Source: Sorex araneus (lineage: Eukaryota; Chordata; Mammalia; Eulipotyphla; Soricidae). Taken from it: a DNA stretch of 64,000 bases. The stretch lies in assembly GCF_027595985.1 (NCBI RefSeq), contig NC_073304.1, forward strand, positions 49,145,137 to 49,209,136, given 5' to 3'. Shown here piece after piece: positions 40,301 through 46,300 of this stretch. The notes under the pieces are model-generated. The model had not been told where the DNA came from, did no database searches, and was given only the letters and a program-made list of their open reading frames with translations. How positions within the stretch are numbered: position 1 is the stretch's first letter; each line of letters starts with the position of its first letter. Both the position numbers and the translations under genes were made by a program.

Positions 40301-43300
40301 TAAAAAAGGAAAGTATACTAAAAGATGCCTGCTTAATGTCAACTTTTAAATATATGACAATTTTCAGATGATTTTTATCCAGAGTCCCTGACACAAAACA
40401 TACAGTATATATGTATGTGTGTATATACTGTATATATGTATATCAGTATGTATATTCGTATATGTGTATATTATGCATACATACACACACTCATATGTAT
40501 ATATATGTATTTTTTTAACTTGACTCTACCTCACTAAACATTTGAAGTTAAGTATGGCTAAACCACAGCAATGTTAGGAACTAATGGTATAGACCAGTGT
40601 CTTTCAGCTGCTGGTCTGAGGATTGGTGCCAGTCTATAGCTGTGAAAGGTTGGAGGTTGGGAAACACAGGTCTAGGCGGTGGACTTGTGCACCACATTCT
40701 TTAAAAATCTTATGTTGCCATTCATTAAAAAGCGTTGAGGAAAACGTATAGTGAATCACACTATGCCTAATTTTAATTTCTTTCTCCTTTTTTTTAGTAT
40801 GTCTTCAAGACAGTGTGTTGGCTTTCTGGAAACATGGAATGCAGGGTAAAAGCTTCAAATCAGATGAGGTACATTTTTCAAATTGCTTCCATTTATTCCC
40901 CTAAAATTTCAAATGCTGAAATGTTCGTTTTTTGCATAATTTTCTTAGAATTCACAAAACTATGTTCAGTACCTTTAATGCTGTGACCTGGTAGAGCAAA
41001 GTTGCTAGTATTTTCCCTTCAAATAATGCCCATTTTTTGTTTATTTTATATATCTGTACATATAATATTTGTTTGCTTTTGAGCCGTATCCAGCAGTGGC
41101 AGAGGTGACTCCTAGCTCGGTGCTCAGGAGACCATATGTGGGCAGTTGAACCTGGTTCTCCCTTATGCAGAGCCTTCTGTCTGGCCCTGATGCATTCACT
41201 GGCCACAAGGATAAATAAAATACTAGTTCATATAAGCTTACTCCTTTAGTTTTTAAATGTGTAAATATGGTTCCTAAAGCATGTTTTAAGTTTTTCTGAA
41301 CTTAATAAGCTTCATATGTAATTTAAAAATAAATAGCTTTAAAATATGGTATATAAAATTATTAATGTGTGTTGGATTATAAAACTAAGCAAAATCTCTA
41401 AGTAATGAACTCACTGAGTATTCATTCATTACGTACAAGACAGTCATGGGACCAGAGCAGTAGTGCATTGGGTAGGGCACTTGGCTTGCACACCGCCAAT
41501 CCGAGTTCGGTCCCTGGCATCCTGTATGATCCCCTGATCCCAGCCAGGAGTGATTCCTGATTACACATCTAGGAGTAAGTCCTGAGCAACACTGGGTATG
41601 AACCAAAAACCAAAAACTTAAAAATACTATTATTGTAACAGCATAAGCATAATGCTATATAATTATAAATGACTTCTCAAGATCATACCAGATCTGTGTT
41701 TCAGGTATTTGATAAATAATCACTTATTTAAGAATCAAAATAACAGAATAATTACTTATCATTTGTATTCCCATTTTTGTAGGCAGAGTGGTTAAATAAC
41801 TTGCCCAGCATTATGTAATTCATTAAGTGACAAAGCCTAGATTTGAAGGGTCTCAAACACTTCTGAGATAATCAATAGAAATTTCATATGGGAGATTGCA
41901 CTCCCACTTAAAGAATAAATACTAATACTTGAGATAATACAATCAGAGACATTGCTCACTTGTATATCTATGCAATGAATTCTTATACACCTGGCCTCAG
42001 AAATTTGTGTAGTTGTTATAAAACTTGAAATTTTTATTTGACTTATCTTTAGTTTTATCCAGTTTTACTAATATATAAACAAACATTTTTGCCTCTTATG
42101 AATGCATTATAAGAATACTTCTAAGAGAAAACTGTATAAATTAGTTACCTTTGAACATGTCCATTTATCTAGATTCTAGAAAGCATGGGATGGGTAGAGG
42201 AATATAAGATAGGAAGGGGTGATGGCTGTGATGGCTGCGGTGCTTGCTTGGCATGCAGACATCCCAAATTCCATCCCCGGTACTGCCTGGTCCCGGCCAT
42301 ACCATGGTACCACCTGCTGGCTCAGGTGCCTCAGGGCCACTGGACCCAAGCAGCACCACATCTGCAGGCCCAGGCATTGAGCACTCAGCCTGCATGGCCA
42401 GGCAAAATATTGCCAGCCCCCCCCTCCCCGACTGCCCTTCACAGCTTGGGAAGACTCTCCCCCCTCCCCCCAAAAAAATCTAATAAAGAACACATTGGTA
42501 TATGTTCTCGCCTCAGGCAAGAACACATTCCAGAACTGGCTGCTTTGGAAGTGGGAAGCTCGTGCATTTATACTTCCACTCTGTCCGTGTTGGTTAAGGT
42601 TTCCTCCAACCTACACTGGGGAGTCAGGCCTATAGTCAGGTAGCTGCAACCTTTCCTCAGCTTTGGAGAAAAAAGCAGAGGAACACCACAGCCTATACCA
42701 GGAGAGGGCATTGGTGTGTGGAGTGCCCACCACAGTTCTGCGGAAATCAGGGGGGCCTTGGCGCACCACCTCAAATGTCTGTACACTATCATATAAAGGA
42801 AAGAAGACTCTGCTGTCCCAAACCTGTATTCCAGTTTGATCCTAACACTTATGTGACCATAAGTTCATTATTTAACATCTCTGTTTAGTCTTAGTTTTGT
42901 CCTCAGAATTGGGGAATTACACTACAGATCCCAGATAATTCTAAAAAAGGAGTTGGACCTTCCCTAAACATTGTTTTTGTTCTACCAATAGACTGTCACA
43001 AAACAGCTTAACTGAAACTTGTTTCATTTGAGAAACCAAACCTATCAAAAATTCCATCTATTAAATGACTGCTCTATCTAAATTATTTTATTAAAATCTG
43101 ATGTGTGAACTAAAATATTAATGGTAGGTATTTTCTTTACAGGTTACCCAGGAGATTTCAGATGAAACAAGAGTTTTCCGCTTATTAGGATCAGACAGGT
43201 ACAAGTTTGGTTGTTTTAGTTTTAATTATCAAAGGAGTTGAAACATAATTAATTTGTTCTTAATTATGCTGCCTGCCTCTTACTGTTTCTGACAGAATTC

Positions 43301-46300
43301 TTTTTTTTTTTTTTTTCAAATTTTATTGAATCACTGTGAGATAGTTACAAGCTTTCATGTTTGGGTTACAGTCACACAATGATCAAACACCCGTCCCTCC
43401 ACCAGTGCCCATACCACCACCAATATCCCCGGTATAACCCCCCTTTCCCACCCTCCCCCTGCCTCCATGGCAGACAATGTTCCCCATACTCTCTCTCTAC
43501 TCTGGCATTATGGCTTGCAACACAGACACTGAGAGGTCATCATGTTTGGTCCATTATCGACTTTCGGCACACATCTCCCATCCTGACTGATTCCTCCAGC
43601 CATCATTTTCTTAGTGATCCCTTCTCTATTCCATCTGCCTTCTCCCCTCCACTCATGAAGCAGGTTTCCAGCTATGGGGCAAACCTACTGTCCTTGGGTG
43701 TCAGCCTCATGTTATGTTATTCTATGCTCCACAAATGAGTTCTGACAGAATTCTTAGGGGGCTCAGCCACATCCAGAAATTCCCCTGTATTCTTTTTTTG
43801 TTTGTTTGTTTTTGCTTTTTGGGTCACACCTGGCAATGCACAGGGGTTACTCTTGGCTCTGCACTCAGGAATTACTCCTGGCGGTGCTCAGGGGACTATA
43901 TGGGATGCTGAGAATAGAACCTGCGTCGGCCGTGTGCAAGGCAAACACTCTACTCGCTGTGCTATCACTCCAGCCCCTTCCCTGTATTTTTTTTTTTTTT
44001 TGCTTTTTTTTGGGTCACACCTGGCAATGCACAGGGGTTACTCCTGGCTCTGCACTCAGGAATTACCCCTGGCCGTGCTCAGGGGACCATATGGGATGCT
44101 GGGATTTGAACCCGGGTTGGCCGCGTGCAAGGCAAACGCCCCACCCGCTGTGCTATCACTCCAGCCCCTTCCCTGTATTTTTTTTTTTTTTTGCTTTTTT
44201 TTGGGTCACACCTGGCAATGCACAGGGGTTACTCCTGGCTCTGCACTCAGGAATTACCCCTGGCCGTGCTCAGGGGACCATATGGGATGCTGGGATTTGA
44301 ACCCGGGTTGGCCGCGTGCAAGGCAAACGCCCCACCCGCTGTGCTATCTCTCCAGCCCCTTCCCTGTATTCTTATTAAGGGAGAGGATAATGTGGTAAAT
44401 AGTCAATGAAGCAATCTTTTGTGAGTGCAAAGACCATGAATCTAGAGCATTATTCTTAGCCAGATAGTATGTGTTACAATCATACATTGTTTATGGTACT
44501 AGAGTGTTTATGACTCTAGTACCATAATGTATTTTGATATTTGGTTTCATATGCCTGATATTTACTCTTATATAAGGAAACATAAAACTGACCACAGTTT
44601 CTGAGGTCAATCCAAACAATCCAAATTAGAATTAGTGTTTGGTTTCTTTGTGAACAAAATGAAGGATAAGTTCCAGAGAGGGGGTATGGGGATGAGTACT
44701 TTTGATCTCCAATGTCTTGTATTTAATATCTGTACAACTAATACAGTGCCTATGTATTTCTCCCTCCAAAATTTGTTACTGCAGGAAAATTGACTAGAGT
44801 GGTATGTATTTGTCCTAAAGCAAAAAATTAAGAACTTTTAGTCTTCAAGTTCAGTCTAATCACAAATTTTTACTTAAATATTAGACAATTAAGGAAAACA
44901 GGTAGAAGTAGAGTAACAACTATAAGAATTTTAAAGAAATTTTGTGAGAAGGGAGCATATTTTGGAGAATGATAACTACCTTGGTGAATAAGTTAGACCC
45001 ACAGCAACTTGGCATTTTGCAAATGGCTAGTTTTGCAAAAAATAAAGGATGTGAAGACCACCTGGTAAAGGACTCTGGACAGGAGATTCTATGCCTCTCC
45101 AGGAAGGGCTAACAGAAGAACTGAATCATCCAGGGATCCTGGGGTAGATAACTCTTTACTCTATTGATCCACTGATTCTGGTGTAAATAGCACTTTACTG
45201 ACACACATGCACAGTGTGGAGAACTCTGCTTAAGAACACTGTAATGATAGGGTTTGGTGCATAAAACATTCCAGCACTACACCCTCTACCAGTGACCTCT
45301 TCCCTCCACCTTTGTCCCTGGGTGTCTTTGTCATTGGTTTTCCCTTCCCGTCACCTAGGCTTCCTACTAATGCCTAGTTCTCAGTTTCTGTTGCCTATGG
45401 GCATTTTCTTTTCTCCTGTGTTTCTTTATATGCTTTGTGTCAGAGAGGTCATTCTGTCTGTTTTGTTTATTCTCTCATTTTTGCCCTAAAAACACCTTTT
45501 TTTAGGGCACTCGTCTGGTTATCTTCTTACTGTCTATTTCTTTGGGATTTTTTTTTAAGATTTATAAACTTTTTGGGGGGGCAGGAAATGGATTTAGTGA
45601 CACGTTGGGCAGTGCTTAAGGCTTGTTCCTGGCTCCTTAGTGTGTCAACGTAATTAATAATAGTTGGCTATGGGCAGTTATATTTTTGATGGCTTCTTTT
45701 CCTTTATGTTACAAAAGTAACGATATATTGTTGTGAAAATATCTATCAGAGAAATGTATGTATATAAATTTTCATTTCTCCTAGATTTTTTTTCTCTGAT
45801 GGCCATATTATTTTTTAATTTGTTCATAAACCTATCTTCTTTACTACTTAAATCCAGTATGTCACTTCATTGATTTTCTTTCCATTATTTTTTTAATTGA
45901 AGTCTGGCCTTTTCTGAGGGACAAGGAAGATGGGCCTCCTTTCATACTCTTAAGGGTCTTTTTTTTCCAATAGTCCAGATGAGTGTCTTTAAAGTCTGTT
46001 TTATATTCCTACCCTTTCTTTCATACTCTCCTTGTAACATAAATGTATAAATCCTAAAGCTTTGTTATATCTTTTGTTGAAATTTATGATCAACAATTGT
46101 AGTTTTAGTTGGAATTAGGTGAGTTTTCTGGAGTTTAGTTGGAATTAGTGACATTTCTGAAATGTTTGTGTTCTATATTCATAAATCTCTCCATTCTGAT
46201 TTTATTTGTGATTTTTGAGCTAAAAAAATGTGATAGCACAGCGGGTAGGGCGTTTGCCTTGCACGCGGCCAACCCGGGTTCGAATCCCAGCATCCCATAT

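Noticed and set aside
43802-44409. Open frames of 94-198 residues with repeated [13 protein letters not shown]-like text
   Set aside because: These are translations of the antisense SINE triple; the same peptide appears wherever that SINE lies antisense.
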